Source: Hyphococcus sp.
GTDB lineage: Bacteria > Pseudomonadota > Alphaproteobacteria > Caulobacterales > Parvularculaceae
Length of the DNA stretch: 64,000 nt
Direction of reading: 5' to 3'
Assembly (NCBI GenBank): GCA_028281665.1
Contig: JANQJK010000003.1
Span: 1 to 64,000, forward strand
A program made the position numbers and the translations under genes. Shown here one piece after another: positions 54,412 through 63,604 of the stretch. Under the pieces are notes generated by a model, which was not told the origin of the DNA, searched no databases, and saw only the letters and a list, made by a program, of their open reading frames with translations. Numbering within the stretch: the stretch's first letter is position 1; each line of letters opens with the position of its first letter.

Positions 54412-54795
54412 TCAATCGACGATCTTGCCATACAGCATGGCGTGGTCGGAGAAGTTTTCGATCCAGTCTTTCTTCGCTGCGGGCGTCGTTTCCTCGACCC
54501 AGCCGCTGACTTCGATTTCGGCGCCGCCGGCGAAGGATCTGAAGTTCAGGTGGTCCGCTGCAAAGACATGATCGAGACTTGACGGCGCCCAGTTGTCCTT
54601 GCCGTTCCACCAGGTTTCCGCGTGGGTTTTCGGCAGTCTGCGCATGCCGTTCACCGCCGCCGAGCCCTTCACTTCGTAGATCGCAAAGACGTCGGGCGCT
54701 TTTGCCGCAATCGCGCTCACGACCCGCGCGACCCGCGTGGGGTCGTTATGAAAATGCTCCACATTCCACGACAGAAAAGACAGAATCCTGGCCAT
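54412..54795 (-). CDS. internally deleted endonuclease/exonuclease/phosphatase (EEP) protein
   Basis: A 127-aa frame that joins the two ends of an EEP protein. The N-terminus FLSWNVEHFHNDPTRVARVV and DVFAIYEVKGS is the first strand with metal-binding Asn/Glu; the C-terminus LPKTHAETWWNGKD, SSLDHVFAADHL and FSDHAMLY is the final part with the SDH motif. Full-length relatives are about 240-270 aa with a GDLN motif in between; roughly 110-130 residues are missing here, in frame. Catalysis is unlikely; the protein may be a decaying gene. ATG 54795. Confidence 0.72.
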   Translation of the reverse strand: MARILSFLSWNVEHFHNDPTRVARVVSAIAAKAPDVFAIYEVKGSAAVNGMRRLPKTHAETWWNGKDNWAPSSLDHVFAADHLNFRSFAGGAEIEVSGWVEETTPAAKKDWIENFSDHAMLYGKIVD

Positions 54796-54941
54796 AATGA
54801 TCTCCGCAGTCGGTTCGCCCGCCGTCTGGCATTCCAGTTTTACAAAACGAAGAACGAACAGGATTCCCCCACGAACTGCAATCTGTGCTTTCCTGTGCTT
54901 GGGCTTCATCTATGATGCGCCGCGAAACAAGGAGCACACCC

Positions 54942-56165
54942 ATGGATTTCGCCTATTCCGACCGCTGCAAGGACTATCAGAAACGCGTCACCGACTTCAT
55001 GGACGCTTATGTCTATGAGGGCGAGAAGACATATCACCGGCAGCATCAGGAATTCGGCCCGGGCGAGGGGCGCTGGAAGATTCCTCCGATCATCGATGAG
55101 TTGAAAGCGAAGGCGAAAGACGCCGGGCTGTGGAACCTTTTTCATCCGTATAAGGAATGGGGACCGGGACTCTCCAACGCGGATTACGCGCCGCTGGCGG
55201 AAATCATGGGCCGCACCCATATCGGCCCGGAAGTCTTCAATTGCGCGGCGCCGGACACCGGCAATATGGAAGTCCTGATGAAATACGGGACGCCGGAGCA
55301 GCAGGAAGAGTGGCTGAAGCCGCTGCTTGAAGGAGAGATCCGCTCGGCCTTTTTGATGACCGAGCCCGCGGTCGCTTCCTCGGACGCCACCAATATCGAG
55401 ACCGATATCAAGCGTGACGGCGACGAATATGTGATTAACGGAACAAAATGGTGGTCGTCCGGCGCCGGCGATCCCCGGTGCAAAATCTACATCGTCATGG
55501 GCAAGACGGATAAAACCGCCGACCGCCATAAACAGCAGTCGATGATCCTCGTGCCGGCCGATGCGCCGGGCGTTAACATTGTCCGTCATCTGCCGGTTTT
55601 CGGCTATGACGATGCGCCTCACGGCCACATGGAAGTGGAACTGAAGGACGTGCGCGTGCCGGCCTCGAACATGCTGCTTGGCGAGGGGCGCGGCTTTGAA
55701 ATTGCGCAAGGGCGCCTTGGGCCGGGGCGCATCCACCATTGCATGCGCACGATCGGCGCGGCGGAAGTCGCCCTTGAGAAAATGGTGAAGCGGCTGTTGA
55801 CGCGCGAAGCCTTCGGCAAGCCGATTTACAAGCAAACCGTCTGGGAACAGCGCATCGCCGAGGCGCGCATCGATATTGAGATGTCCCGGCTTCTGACCCT
55901 CAAGGCCGCCTGGATGATGGATACGGCGGGCAACAAGGCGGCGGCGGGCGAAATCGCCATGATCAAGGTCGCCGCGCCGCGCATGGCGCTCAAAGTGATC
56001 GACGATGCGATCCAGGCCCATGGGGGCGCCGGCGTCACGACCGATTTCGGTCTTGCAAATATCTATTCGGGAATCCGCACCCTGCGTCTCGCCGACGGGC
56101 CGGATGAGGTTCACTGCCGGGCGATCTCGCGGCTGGAGACGAAGAAATACTCGAATCTGGCGTAG
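54942..56165 (+). CDS. acyl-CoA dehydrogenase
   Basis: A 407-aa FAD enzyme of fatty-acid or related acyl-CoA oxidation, most like the ACAD10/11 branch. It has an N-terminal helical domain, then FAD-binding [20 protein letters not shown] and [13 protein letters not shown] in the beta domain, and the C-terminal helical domain with [37 protein letters not shown] and [20 protein letters not shown] (given in pieces). ATG 54942 has AAGGAG at the right distance. Electrons would go to ETF. It may be monocistronic. Confidence 0.93.
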   Translation: MDFAYSDRCKDYQKRVTDFMDAYVYEGEKTYHRQHQEFGPGEGRWKIPPIIDELKAKAKDAGLWNLFHPYKEWGPGLSNADYAPLAEIMGRTHIGPEVFNCAAPDTGNMEVLMKYGTPEQQEEWLKPLLEGEIRSAFLMTEPAVASSDATNIETDIKRDGDEYVINGTKWWSSGAGDPRCKIYIVMGKTDKTADRHKQQSMILVPADAPGVNIVRHLPVFGYDDAPHGHMEVELKDVRVPASNMLLGEGRGFEIAQGRLGPGRIHHCMRTIGAAEVALEKMVKRLLTREAFGKPIYKQTVWEQRIAEARIDIEMSRLLTLKAAWMMDTAGNKAAAGEIAMIKVAAPRMALKVIDDAIQAHGGAGVTTDFGLANIYSGIRTLRLADGPDEVHCRAISRLETKKYSNLA

Positions 56166-56242
56166 GCGTCGCGGCCGGCTGACGGTTTTCGCCGCGGGCG
56201 TTCGGTTATAGGGTCCGGTGCGACGCTTTTAAGGAAGCCGCC

Positions 56243-56551
56243 ATGAACGCCCTCGAACCGATCCAGATCTGGCTTCTCCTGGCCGCGGTCGCCTATATCG
56301 CCTTCATGGCCGGACGGGCGACGGCGGGGCGCGGCGACAGGGAAAGCCGCGAGGCGCGCGCGCTCAGGGTTCAGGAGCATGCGGAGCGAACGTTTTCCGA
56401 GATGACCGCGTCGACCAGAGAAGAAGTCGATCGTCTCCTTCATGAGGGAAAGATCATCGACGCGATCAGACTCGTGCGGGAAAGCTCGGGCCTCGGCCTC
56501 AAAGACGCGAAGCAGGCGGTGGACTGGCGCAGGCGCATGATCAAGGGCTGA
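56243..56551 (+). CDS. membrane protein with ribosomal L7/L12 C-terminal-like domain
   Basis: A 102-aa protein. One N-terminal helix (IQIWLLLAAVAYIAFMAG) anchors it. A charged linker leads to a C-terminal module, VDRLLHEGKIIDAIRLVRES and GLGLKDAKQAVDW, which matches the L7/L12 C-terminal fold. That fold recruits translation factors in the ribosomal stalk; membrane-anchored copies of unknown role are widespread in bacteria. Confidence 0.85.
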   Translation: MNALEPIQIWLLLAAVAYIAFMAGRATAGRGDRESREARALRVQEHAERTFSEMTASTREEVDRLLHEGKIIDAIRLVRESSGLGLKDAKQAVDWRRRMIKG

Positions 56552-56570
56552 TCGCATTCCTGGAGGCGAT

Positions 56571-57263
56571 ATGAGCGCATTTAACGGCCTGCCGGCGGAT
56601 TATTTCAGGTTCTTCAATGAGCTGAAGAAAAACAACAATCGCGAATGGTTCAACGATAACAAGCAGCGGTTTCGCGAAAGCGTGCAGGAACCGCTCGCCC
56701 TGTTCGTTGAGGCGATGGCGCCGCGCCTGAAAAAAATATCAAAACACATCGTCGCCGACCCGCGTCTCAATGGCGGCTCCGTGTTTCGCATTTACAAGGA
56801 CGTGCGGTTCTCAAAAGACAAAACGCCCTACAAGACTCATGGGGCGGTGCAGTTCCGTCACGCCCTTGGCAAGGACGCCCATGCGCCGGGCTTTTACGTG
56901 CACCTTGCAACGGACGAAGTGTTTTACGGCGGCGGGATCTGGCATCCGCCTTCGCCAAATCTTCTGAAAATTCGTGAGGCGATTCGAAGCAAGCCTAAGA
57001 TATGGGACAAGGCAACGAGTGGCGCAGGTTTCGAAAAGCGGTTCGGCGGCGTGCGCGGAGATCAGCTGACGCGGCCGCCCCGCGGGTTCTCCGCCGACGA
57101 GGCGCACATTGAGGATATCAGGCGGAAAAGTTTCTTCGCCATGGCCGAAAGCAAGCCTGCGGCGGCGAAAAAAGCAGCCTTCGCAGGGGACGTGGAAGCG
57201 GCTTTCAAGGACGCAAAGTCGATGATAAAGTTTCTTTGCGACGCGCTGGGCGCGCCGTTTTAG
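56571..57263 (+). CDS. DUF2461 / TIGR02453 family protein
   Basis: A 230-aa protein with the family pattern YFRFFNELKKNNNREWFNDN, GGSVFRIYKDVRFSKDKTPY KTH-type block (KDKTPYKTHGAVQF), FYVHLATDEVFYGGGIWHP and LTRPPRGFSADEAHIED. No function is established for the family. It is 19 nt after the L7/L12-like gene and 22 nt before DinB, likely one transcription unit. Confidence 0.92.
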   Translation: MSAFNGLPADYFRFFNELKKNNNREWFNDNKQRFRESVQEPLALFVEAMAPRLKKISKHIVADPRLNGGSVFRIYKDVRFSKDKTPYKTHGAVQFRHALGKDAHAPGFYVHLATDEVFYGGGIWHPPSPNLLKIREAIRSKPKIWDKATSGAGFEKRFGGVRGDQLTRPPRGFSADEAHIEDIRRKSFFAMAESKPAAAKKAAFAGDVEAAFKDAKSMIKFLCDALGAPF

Positions 57264-57285
57264 GGCGTTCCCCGACGAGGCCCCG

Positions 57286-57789
57286 ATGATTTCGACCGAT
57301 TATCTGCAATTGCTGGCGCGGTATAACCGATGGCAGAACGAAAGCCTTTACGGCGCGGCGGAAGCGCTGGGCGAGGATGCGCGACGTGAAAATCGCGGCG
57401 CCTTTTTCCGCTCCATTCAGGAAACGCTGTGCCATATTCTGTGGGCGGACAAGATCTGGCTCAGCCGCTTTACGGAGTATCCCGCGCCCGCCGGCGGCAT
57501 CCCCTCATCGACGGCGCTGCATGTGGACTGGGCGCCTTTGTGCCGGGACCGGCGGGATACGGACGATGCGATTCTTGACTGGGTCGCCGGCGTCACCGAC
57601 GACATGCTGCGGCAAGACCTGTCGTGGCGTTCGGCTTCGACCGGTCAGGAAATGTCAAAGCCCCGTTGGGCGCTGTACACGCATTTTTTCAATCACCAGA
57701 CCCATCACCGCGGTCAGGTCCACGCCATGCTGACCGCCGCGGGCGCGCGGCCCGACGATACGGACATCCCCTTTATGCCGGGGTTTTAG
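57286..57789 (+). CDS. DinB-family metalloprotein
   Basis: A 167-aa four-helix-bundle protein. Three metal-binding His are in place: ETLCHILWADKIWL, and the pair in HFFNHQTHHRGQVHAML. DinB-type proteins include thiol S-transferases (bacillithiol, mycothiol) but alphaproteobacterial members are uncharacterised. Its 3' end overlaps the convergent MATE gene by 17 nt. Confidence 0.9.
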   Translation: MISTDYLQLLARYNRWQNESLYGAAEALGEDARRENRGAFFRSIQETLCHILWADKIWLSRFTEYPAPAGGIPSSTALHVDWAPLCRDRRDTDDAILDWVAGVTDDMLRQDLSWRSASTGQEMSKPRWALYTHFFNHQTHHRGQVHAMLTAAGARPDDTDIPFMPGF

Positions 57790-59176
57790 GCTGTTCGTCC
57801 CGGGTGATCGCCCAGAGCCGGATGGAGAGCATGACTGACGCTGCGGCGAGGCCGGCGAGGAGGCCGAACCAGACGCCGCGGGCGGCAAGCTCGGTGCCGA
57901 GGCCGAGCCATGCAGAGACGGTAAAGCCGATCACCCAATAGCTGATAAAGGTGATCACCATCGGCACACGGACGTCTTTCAGACCGCGCAACGCCTGGTT
58001 CGCGGCAACCTGCGTTGCGTCAAAGAGCGCGAACGCGGCCGCAATCGGCAGGAACGAAACGACAAGCGCGATGACGGCGGCGTTCTCGGCGAGGTCCGCG
58101 TCGAGATAGAGCCCGGCGATGAAATTCGGCGCGGCCATCATGGGGACCGCGACGATCATGATCGCGCCGATGCACGCCAGGATGGAAACGACGGCCGCCC
58201 GGCGCACGCCGACAATGTCCTTTGCGCCGGCGTTGAGCCCGACGCGTGTCGCTCCCGCCATGGCGAGGCCCAGCGGTCCCATGAAGGCGATTGCGGCGAC
58301 GTTCAGCGCGACCTGATAGGCGGCGACTTCATTGACGCCGAGCCGGCCCATCAGAAGGATGGCCGCGTTAAACAGCATCGCTTCGAATGCGAAGGTCACG
58401 CCGATGGGCCAACCAAGGCGGAACACTTCGCGAAGGCGTTCCCAGTCCGGGCGCCAGACCCGCGTGAACAGGTCGAACCGCCGGCTTTTCGCTTCAAAGC
58501 GCGCATAGGCGACCAACAACCCGAAACCGATGGCATGGGAAAGCGACGACGCAATGCCGGCGCCGACCAGCTCCAGCCTCGGGAAGCCCCAATTGCCGTA
58601 GATCAGCAGATAATTGAGGAACGCGTTAAGAGCCGTCGTGCCGATGATGAAATAAAGCGGCGCCCGCGTTCGCCCGATCGCCGCAAGAAAGTTGCGCATG
58701 GCGATGACGCCAAGGGCAAAGGGCAGGCCGGGCGCCAGCGCCAATACATAAGGCTCCGCCATGGCTGCGAGATGAGGCGGCTGGCCCAATGCGCGCTCGA
58801 TTTCCTCAGTAAACAGAAAAACCAATAAAGCCGGCGCAGAGAACATCGCGCTCGCCCACAGTCCCATGCGCACGGACCGGCGCGCGTCTGTGTGATTGTC
58901 GGGATCGGCGCCGAGGGTCTGCGCAACAAGCGGCGTCACCGCCATGGCCGGCCCGAGACCGAGCAGAAACATGGTGTAAAAAACGACAAGGCCAAGCGAA
59001 GCGCCGGCGAGGTAATCGGGCCCGAGGCGCCCGATCATCAAAACGTCAATGGTCTGTATGGAAAACTGGACGAGCTGGGTCGCGGCCATGGGAAGACCCA
59101 AAGCCATGAGCGCGAGAAACTCGCGCCGCCAGGGCGCGAACCTCGCGCCCGGCGCAGTGACCTGCTTCGTAACCAT
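57773..59176 (-). CDS. MATE-family multidrug efflux transporter
   Basis: A 467-aa membrane protein with 12 predicted helices in two halves. NorM-type motifs: LGLPMAATQLVQFSIQTIDV, GLGPAMAVTPLVAQTLGA and, in the second half, GPLGLAMAGATRVGLNAGAK. It exports cationic drugs or metabolites using Na+ or H+. The neighbours give no clue to substrate. It overlaps the DinB gene at its 3' end. Confidence 0.93.
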   Translation of the reverse strand: MVTKQVTAPGARFAPWRREFLALMALGLPMAATQLVQFSIQTIDVLMIGRLGPDYLAGASLGLVVFYTMFLLGLGPAMAVTPLVAQTLGADPDNHTDARRSVRMGLWASAMFSAPALLVFLFTEEIERALGQPPHLAAMAEPYVLALAPGLPFALGVIAMRNFLAAIGRTRAPLYFIIGTTALNAFLNYLLIYGNWGFPRLELVGAGIASSLSHAIGFGLLVAYARFEAKSRRFDLFTRVWRPDWERLREVFRLGWPIGVTFAFEAMLFNAAILLMGRLGVNEVAAYQVALNVAAIAFMGPLGLAMAGATRVGLNAGAKDIVGVRRAAVVSILACIGAIMIVAVPMMAAPNFIAGLYLDADLAENAAVIALVVSFLPIAAAFALFDATQVAANQALRGLKDVRVPMVITFISYWVIGFTVSAWLGLGTELAARGVWFGLLAGLAAASVMLSIRLWAITRDEQPKTPA

Positions 59177-59280
59177 TTCTCATACTACAATCTTCAATCC
59201 GCATCTGGCGGGGAGCGGGGTTTAGCGTGCGCTGCAATGGAAGGAAACCCGACTTTCGACAGGGCGCGTCACTTTTCATT

Positions 59281-60099
59281 TCAATCGCGCAGAAACGCGC
59301 TGACGGTTGCGCCGCCGCTTGCGTTTGCCGACAGGCAGTCAAACTGTCCGTCGGCGAGCATGGATGCAGCGTCCGCAAGGGTTGCGTAAGCGTTGCGCGC
59401 CAGCGCCCCGCCGACGGAAAGGCGCGCGACGCCCGCCTCGGCGAACGCCTCGACCGAATGCTGCGCAAGCTTGCCGAGGACGAGCACGTTCACCGGCTTC
59501 GACACCGCGGCGCAGACGGCGCGCACCGCGTCCATATCGGGCAGGCCCGGCGCGAAGAGAACATCGGCGCCCGCGGCCTCGAACTGTTGCAGCCGGTCGA
59601 TCACGTCGTCGAGCTTTGGCTCCCCCCAGAGATAGGCTTCGGCGCGTGCGGTCAGAACAAATCCGGTTTTCGATTTTCGCGCTTCATACTCCGCCGCAAC
59701 AATGCGTTCCGCCGCGTGGTTCTGATCGTAAATCGGGTTTGCCGGGTCGCCGGTCGCATCCTCGATTGATCCGCCAGCGAGCCCGGTTGCAATTGCCTGG
59801 GCAATGGTTTCGGCGACCTCGTGCGGCTCGTCGGCCCAGCCGTTTTCAAGATCGGCGCTCACCGGAATGTCGACGGCCGCGGCGAGGTCGCGGCAATGGG
59901 CGAGGGCATCGTCGCGGGTAACGCCGTAATCCTTGCGCCCTCTGGTCATGGCGAAGCCGGAGCTTGTCGTCGCGATTGCCTTGAAGCCCAGCCCTTCCAG
60001 CATCCGCGCGGAGCCGACGTCCCATGCGTTGGGAATGATGAAAGGCGTGCCGGTTTCATGAAGCGCCCGGAATGCGGCTGTCTTTTTTCTGTCGGTCAT
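59281..60099 (-). CDS. isocitrate lyase / PEP mutase family protein
   Basis: A 272-aa TIM-barrel enzyme. PFIIPNAWDVGSARMLEGLG, KAIATTSSGF, DIPVSADLENGW and GGSIEDATGD are the active-site strands of PEP-mutase superfamily members such as methylisocitrate lyase and oxaloacetate hydrolase. The cysteine loop (KKCGH) of isocitrate lyase is absent. The exact reaction is undetermined. It is divergent from the AdaA-type gene. Confidence 0.88.
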   Translation of the reverse strand: MTDRKKTAAFRALHETGTPFIIPNAWDVGSARMLEGLGFKAIATTSSGFAMTRGRKDYGVTRDDALAHCRDLAAAVDIPVSADLENGWADEPHEVAETIAQAIATGLAGGSIEDATGDPANPIYDQNHAAERIVAAEYEARKSKTGFVLTARAEAYLWGEPKLDDVIDRLQQFEAAGADVLFAPGLPDMDAVRAVCAAVSKPVNVLVLGKLAQHSVEAFAEAGVARLSVGGALARNAYATLADAASMLADGQFDCLSANASGGATVSAFLRD

Positions 60100-60272
60100 T
60101 GATTGCAGTCCTTTTCTTCTCTTTCGCGCGCACGCCGCAGCATAACAAAAATATCGCCGCCCTGCGCCGGCGAGGCATAAGGCGCAGCGCGCATTTCGCG
60201 CTCGCCGGAATCGGACCTCATTGTCGGAGGGCAGGTTGCTTCTACGCGCTGCGGCGCGCGATACTTGTCGTC

Positions 60273-60854
60273 ATGGACGATAGTATTTCTGCGCTCGATT
60301 TTGAAACATGCGATGCTGCGCGCCTGCGCCGGGATGCGGCGTTTGACGGTGTGTTTTTCATCGCGGTGAAATCCACGAAAATCTACTGCCGTCCCGTATG
60401 CCGGGTGCGTTCGCCCTTGCGGCGCAATGTGGAGTTTTATCCGAGTGCTGCGGCCTGCGAGGAGCGGGGGTTTCGTCCCTGCCTGCGGTGCCGGCCGGAA
60501 ACGGCGCCGTTTTCGCCCGCCTGGAACGGGACGAAGTCTACGGTCGCGCGGGCGATGAAACTGCTCGAAAAGGGCGCGCTCGACGAGTTGACGGTCGGCG
60601 CTCTTGCGGAGAAGCTCGGCGTCGGCGAACGCCATCTGGCGCGTCTGTTCAAGAAACATGTGGGCGCCAGCCCCACCACGGTCGCAAAGACAATTCGCGT
60701 ACAGCGGGCGAAGCGCCTGCTTGACGAAACCGACCTGCCCATGACGGAGATCGCATGGCGCTCGGGCTTTCAGTCGCTTCGGCGTTTCAATGCGGTGTTT
60801 CGGGAAACCTATCGCCGCGCCCCAAGCGAGGTGCGCCGGGCCTTGCCGGAGTAA
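60273..60854 (+). CDS. AdaA-type regulator: Ada metal-binding domain plus AraC-type HTH
   Basis: A 193-aa protein with the Ada N-terminal zinc domain (Cys 39, 43, 70, 73; YCRPVCRVRSP and RPCLRCRPE). In Ada this domain accepts methyl groups from DNA phosphotriesters and becomes an activator. The C-terminal AraC HTH pair includes LGVGERHLARLFKKHVGASP, MTEIAWRSGFQSLRRFNAVF and REYYRRAP-like ends (FRETYRRAPSEV). The O6-methylguanine transferase half is missing; ogt (1654-2187) lies far away. The start ATG 60273 is set by the zinc domain. It likely controls alkylation repair genes. Confidence 0.9.
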   Translation: MDDSISALDFETCDAARLRRDAAFDGVFFIAVKSTKIYCRPVCRVRSPLRRNVEFYPSAAACEERGFRPCLRCRPETAPFSPAWNGTKSTVARAMKLLEKGALDELTVGALAEKLGVGERHLARLFKKHVGASPTTVAKTIRVQRAKRLLDETDLPMTEIAWRSGFQSLRRFNAVFRETYRRAPSEVRRALPE

Positions 60855-60912
60855 GCGAGGCGCATGCGCGCGCGACGTTCAGGTCTTTCGGGGCCCGCTT
60901 GGTTGCGCCGCG

Positions 60913-62184
60913 CTAGTTGACGCAAATGCCCCCATAGAGAACGCGGTGCCGGTCGCGGGCGAGACAGATCGCTTCGGTTGTCTCGAAGACTTCCGGCGAA
61001 ATGCCGCGGCCGTCCTCGCAGCAGACAATGGCGTCACGTCTTTGGTCCCTGCAAAAGTAGTCGGGTACAATATCGTGATTATCGCGATCTTCGCACCAGC
61101 GCCTTGATGCGAATATGTCAGGCGCCGACGTGTCGGAGTAGTTTCGACAACAAACATCGCCGCCGCGATCGGTCGGGTCGTAACGCGGAGGCTCGGCTTC
61201 CAGCCGCTCTGGCTCCGGCGCCTCGCAATATCGCGCTGATACGACGCTGCGCCGGCCGTTGCCGGAATCGCGGCATTCGCCTGCGGGCGCGAAGTAGTTC
61301 GTGGCGCCGAATATCGCCCCGCGCACGCGGCAGCAGACTTCGACCGGCTCGTCGATCGGCGCCAGCTTCTCCGGCGCCGCGGTGTCGATATTCTGCTCGA
61401 TGAAGTCCACCGTCAGCAGGCGGACCGCTTCCATCAAGCTCACGCCGCGCGGCGCGTCTTCAACATATGTTCCGGGATTGCAGAGATGCCAGGGGAGCCG
61501 GTAGACGGCGCGCAAGGTCGGATGCTTGTAGTAGCATGGATAAGACCCGTCGATCAGGCGGAGCGTCCCGGGTTCACGCGGACCCGGCCAGGCGAAAAAG
61601 CTGTAATTGTTGACGGTGACGATCAGTTCAACGGTTTGATAGATCCATATGTCGCCAGCCTCGTCGGGAAAATTGTCGTTGCGATATTTCACGTCCAGTT
61701 CGACAATCGGAAAGGCGCGCCGTTCCAGCGGCAGGGATCCTTCCGGGTGGTCGTGCTTAAACATGTATTCGAACCTGAACTCCGACAGGTTGACGACATC
61801 GACTACCGGATCGTAGTCCGTGCCGATGGCTTCGTTCGCGTTTTTTCCGCCGACGCGCATCATCTCCTCGCAGACATCTTCAACGCCGTATCCGAGGGCT
61901 GTTGCGACTTGCGAGAACTGACCGCGATTATAGTCGCTGAGGCGGGCCGGCCGGATTTTCAGGAAGTCGAGGAACGGGCGAAGGTTCGGCTCATCGGCGG
62001 AGGCTGCGAAGGTGACGCCGATGCCGCTGTTCGGCTGACAGGCGGCCTGAACGCGATCGCCGTTAAAATCGGCGCCAAGCAGGTATTCAGTGTATTGCTG
62101 ATCGCGAATGTTGCTGTCTTGCGCCTCTGCGCCGGCGACGAGGGCCAGCAGCGCGGCGAAAAAAATATTGATCAGACGCGGCAT
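60913..62184 (-). CDS. exported protein with three C-terminal cysteine modules
   Basis: A 423-aa product from ATG 62184 with a signal peptide (PRLINIFFAALLALVAGAEA). The main part (about 25-290) is an unrecognised domain (LLGADFNGDRVQAACQPNSG at its start). The last 135 residues hold three copies of a CC-x-F-x-C-x-C module: EVCCRVRG...AGECRD...ARYCEA, GDVCCRNYS...RRWCED...DYFCRD, IVCCEDGRG...EAICLA...GGICVN. These probably form disulfide-stabilised small domains. Cell-surface or secreted role is likely; no function assigned. Confidence 0.7.
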   Translation of the reverse strand: MPRLINIFFAALLALVAGAEAQDSNIRDQQYTEYLLGADFNGDRVQAACQPNSGIGVTFAASADEPNLRPFLDFLKIRPARLSDYNRGQFSQVATALGYGVEDVCEEMMRVGGKNANEAIGTDYDPVVDVVNLSEFRFEYMFKHDHPEGSLPLERRAFPIVELDVKYRNDNFPDEAGDIWIYQTVELIVTVNNYSFFAWPGPREPGTLRLIDGSYPCYYKHPTLRAVYRLPWHLCNPGTYVEDAPRGVSLMEAVRLLTVDFIEQNIDTAAPEKLAPIDEPVEVCCRVRGAIFGATNYFAPAGECRDSGNGRRSVVSARYCEAPEPERLEAEPPRYDPTDRGGDVCCRNYSDTSAPDIFASRRWCEDRDNHDIVPDYFCRDQRRDAIVCCEDGRGISPEVFETTEAICLARDRHRVLYGGICVN

Positions 62185-62360
62185 TGATCGTGCTCCCCAC
62201 ATCCCCGTTTTCGGCGTCTCCTTTCCCCGAAAAGGAGGCGCGCGGCCCAAGGGTATTGGAAAAGCCTCCGGTCAATCAAGCGCCGACCCGGCGCCGGGCG
62301 CGATGCGCCGGCGGCCGGGCGAGAATTGATCATTAAAATCACACGATTGCGACGCGCGCT

Positions 62361-63362
62361 TTAGTCCGTCACCGCAGCGTGCCAACTCGCATAGGGGCCC
62401 TGGCCGAGAACTGCCGCCTGCACCTGAGCCAGCGCAGCATTGGCGCTTTGCGCTGCATCGGGCCGAGGATGCACGGCACGGCGCAACGGCCGCTTGCCCG
62501 CGGGCATGGCCATGATTTCGGCGATCGCATGGGGCACGTCGATCGGGTTGGTCGACTGCCCGCCGGTCATGATCCCCCGCGCCATCTGGATGTGGGTTTC
62601 GTAGCCCGCTTTTTTCTCGTCGTCGGTGCGCGCCAGCCACTCATCCGTATAGCGCCGGCCATTGTCCCAGATTTTGGTCGGGTAACCCCCCGGCTGAATG
62701 ATGGTGATTTCGACGCCATGGGGCGCAAGCTCGTAAGCCATGGTTTCGAACAGCGCTTCCAGCCCGAATTTCGTCGCGCAATAAAGACCAACGCTCGGGA
62801 CGACAAATCGGCCGAGCTGGGAGGAGACGTTGAAGATCTGGCCCGCGCCTTTTTCGCGCATCTTCGGCAGGGCGGCGTTGGCGACGCGCAGATAGCCGTA
62901 GAGATTTGTCTCGAATATCAGCTTCGTGACTTCCATGTCGGAGAGTTCGACCGGCCCGGCGACGCCAATGCCGGCGTTGTTGACGACAACGTCGAGGGCG
63001 CCGCGCGCAATGCGTTCCGCTTCCGCAACGCCCGACGCGACCAGCGCGTCGTCGGTGACGTCGATCTCAACGACATGCAGGTCGAGGTCTTCATTCGCCG
63101 CGATGGTGAGGAGGTCGCGGGCTTCTTCCCGCGCGCCGCCGTCAAGGTTGCGCATGGAGGCGATAACGGTTGCGCCCATGCGGGCGAGGGTGAGCGCCGT
63201 CAGTCGTCCGAACCCGGAGCTTGTGCCGGTGATGAGGACCGAGCGGCCTGAAAAATCCAGGGCGGCGTCTTCCGCGCCTGCCGGCCTCGCAATCGAAGTG
63301 GCGGCGAAGGCGGAGGCGCCTGCAAGAAGCATTCGGCGGTTGGGGCCGGCGGTGGCGGACAT
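62361..63362 (-). CDS. SDR-family oxidoreductase with a Tat signal
   Basis: A 333-aa short-chain dehydrogenase carrying an N-terminal twin-arginine-like signal (NRRMLLAGASAFAATSIARP), unusual for the family. The SDR domain has VLITGTSSGFGRLTALTLAR, VVVNNAGIGVAGPVEL, NVSSQLGRFVVPSVGLYCATK (catalytic Ser, Tyr, Lys) and IIQPGGYPT. Periplasmic export folded with its cofactor would fit Tat transport. Substrate unknown. Confidence 0.86.
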   Translation of the reverse strand: MSATAGPNRRMLLAGASAFAATSIARPAGAEDAALDFSGRSVLITGTSSGFGRLTALTLARMGATVIASMRNLDGGAREEARDLLTIAANEDLDLHVVEIDVTDDALVASGVAEAERIARGALDVVVNNAGIGVAGPVELSDMEVTKLIFETNLYGYLRVANAALPKMREKGAGQIFNVSSQLGRFVVPSVGLYCATKFGLEALFETMAYELAPHGVEITIIQPGGYPTKIWDNGRRYTDEWLARTDDEKKAGYETHIQMARGIMTGGQSTNPIDVPHAIAEIMAMPAGKRPLRRAVHPRPDAAQSANAALAQVQAAVLGQGPYASWHAAVTD

Positions 63363-63604
63363 AAGGACACTCCTGTTGCTACTATGCGTTGTCTGAGACC
63401 TTAACGCGAAGTCGCCGTGCGGTCAGGCGTTATCGTCACCGGCGATTGCTTTTTGTCCTTTGCCCGCGGCGGAAAAACCGGGCCGCACCACTCCCGGCCG
63501 CGCACGGACGGTTAAAGGCTCTGCTTCGATGTCCGGCAAATTGTCACACGGGATCGTCCGGGCCCGGCCGCTCGCTATATAGAGCGTGCAATGGGAGAAT
63601 GACG

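Noticed and set aside
54906..56114. 402-aa open frame antisense to the acyl-CoA dehydrogenase gene
   Set aside because: Composition artefact opposite a well-supported gene.
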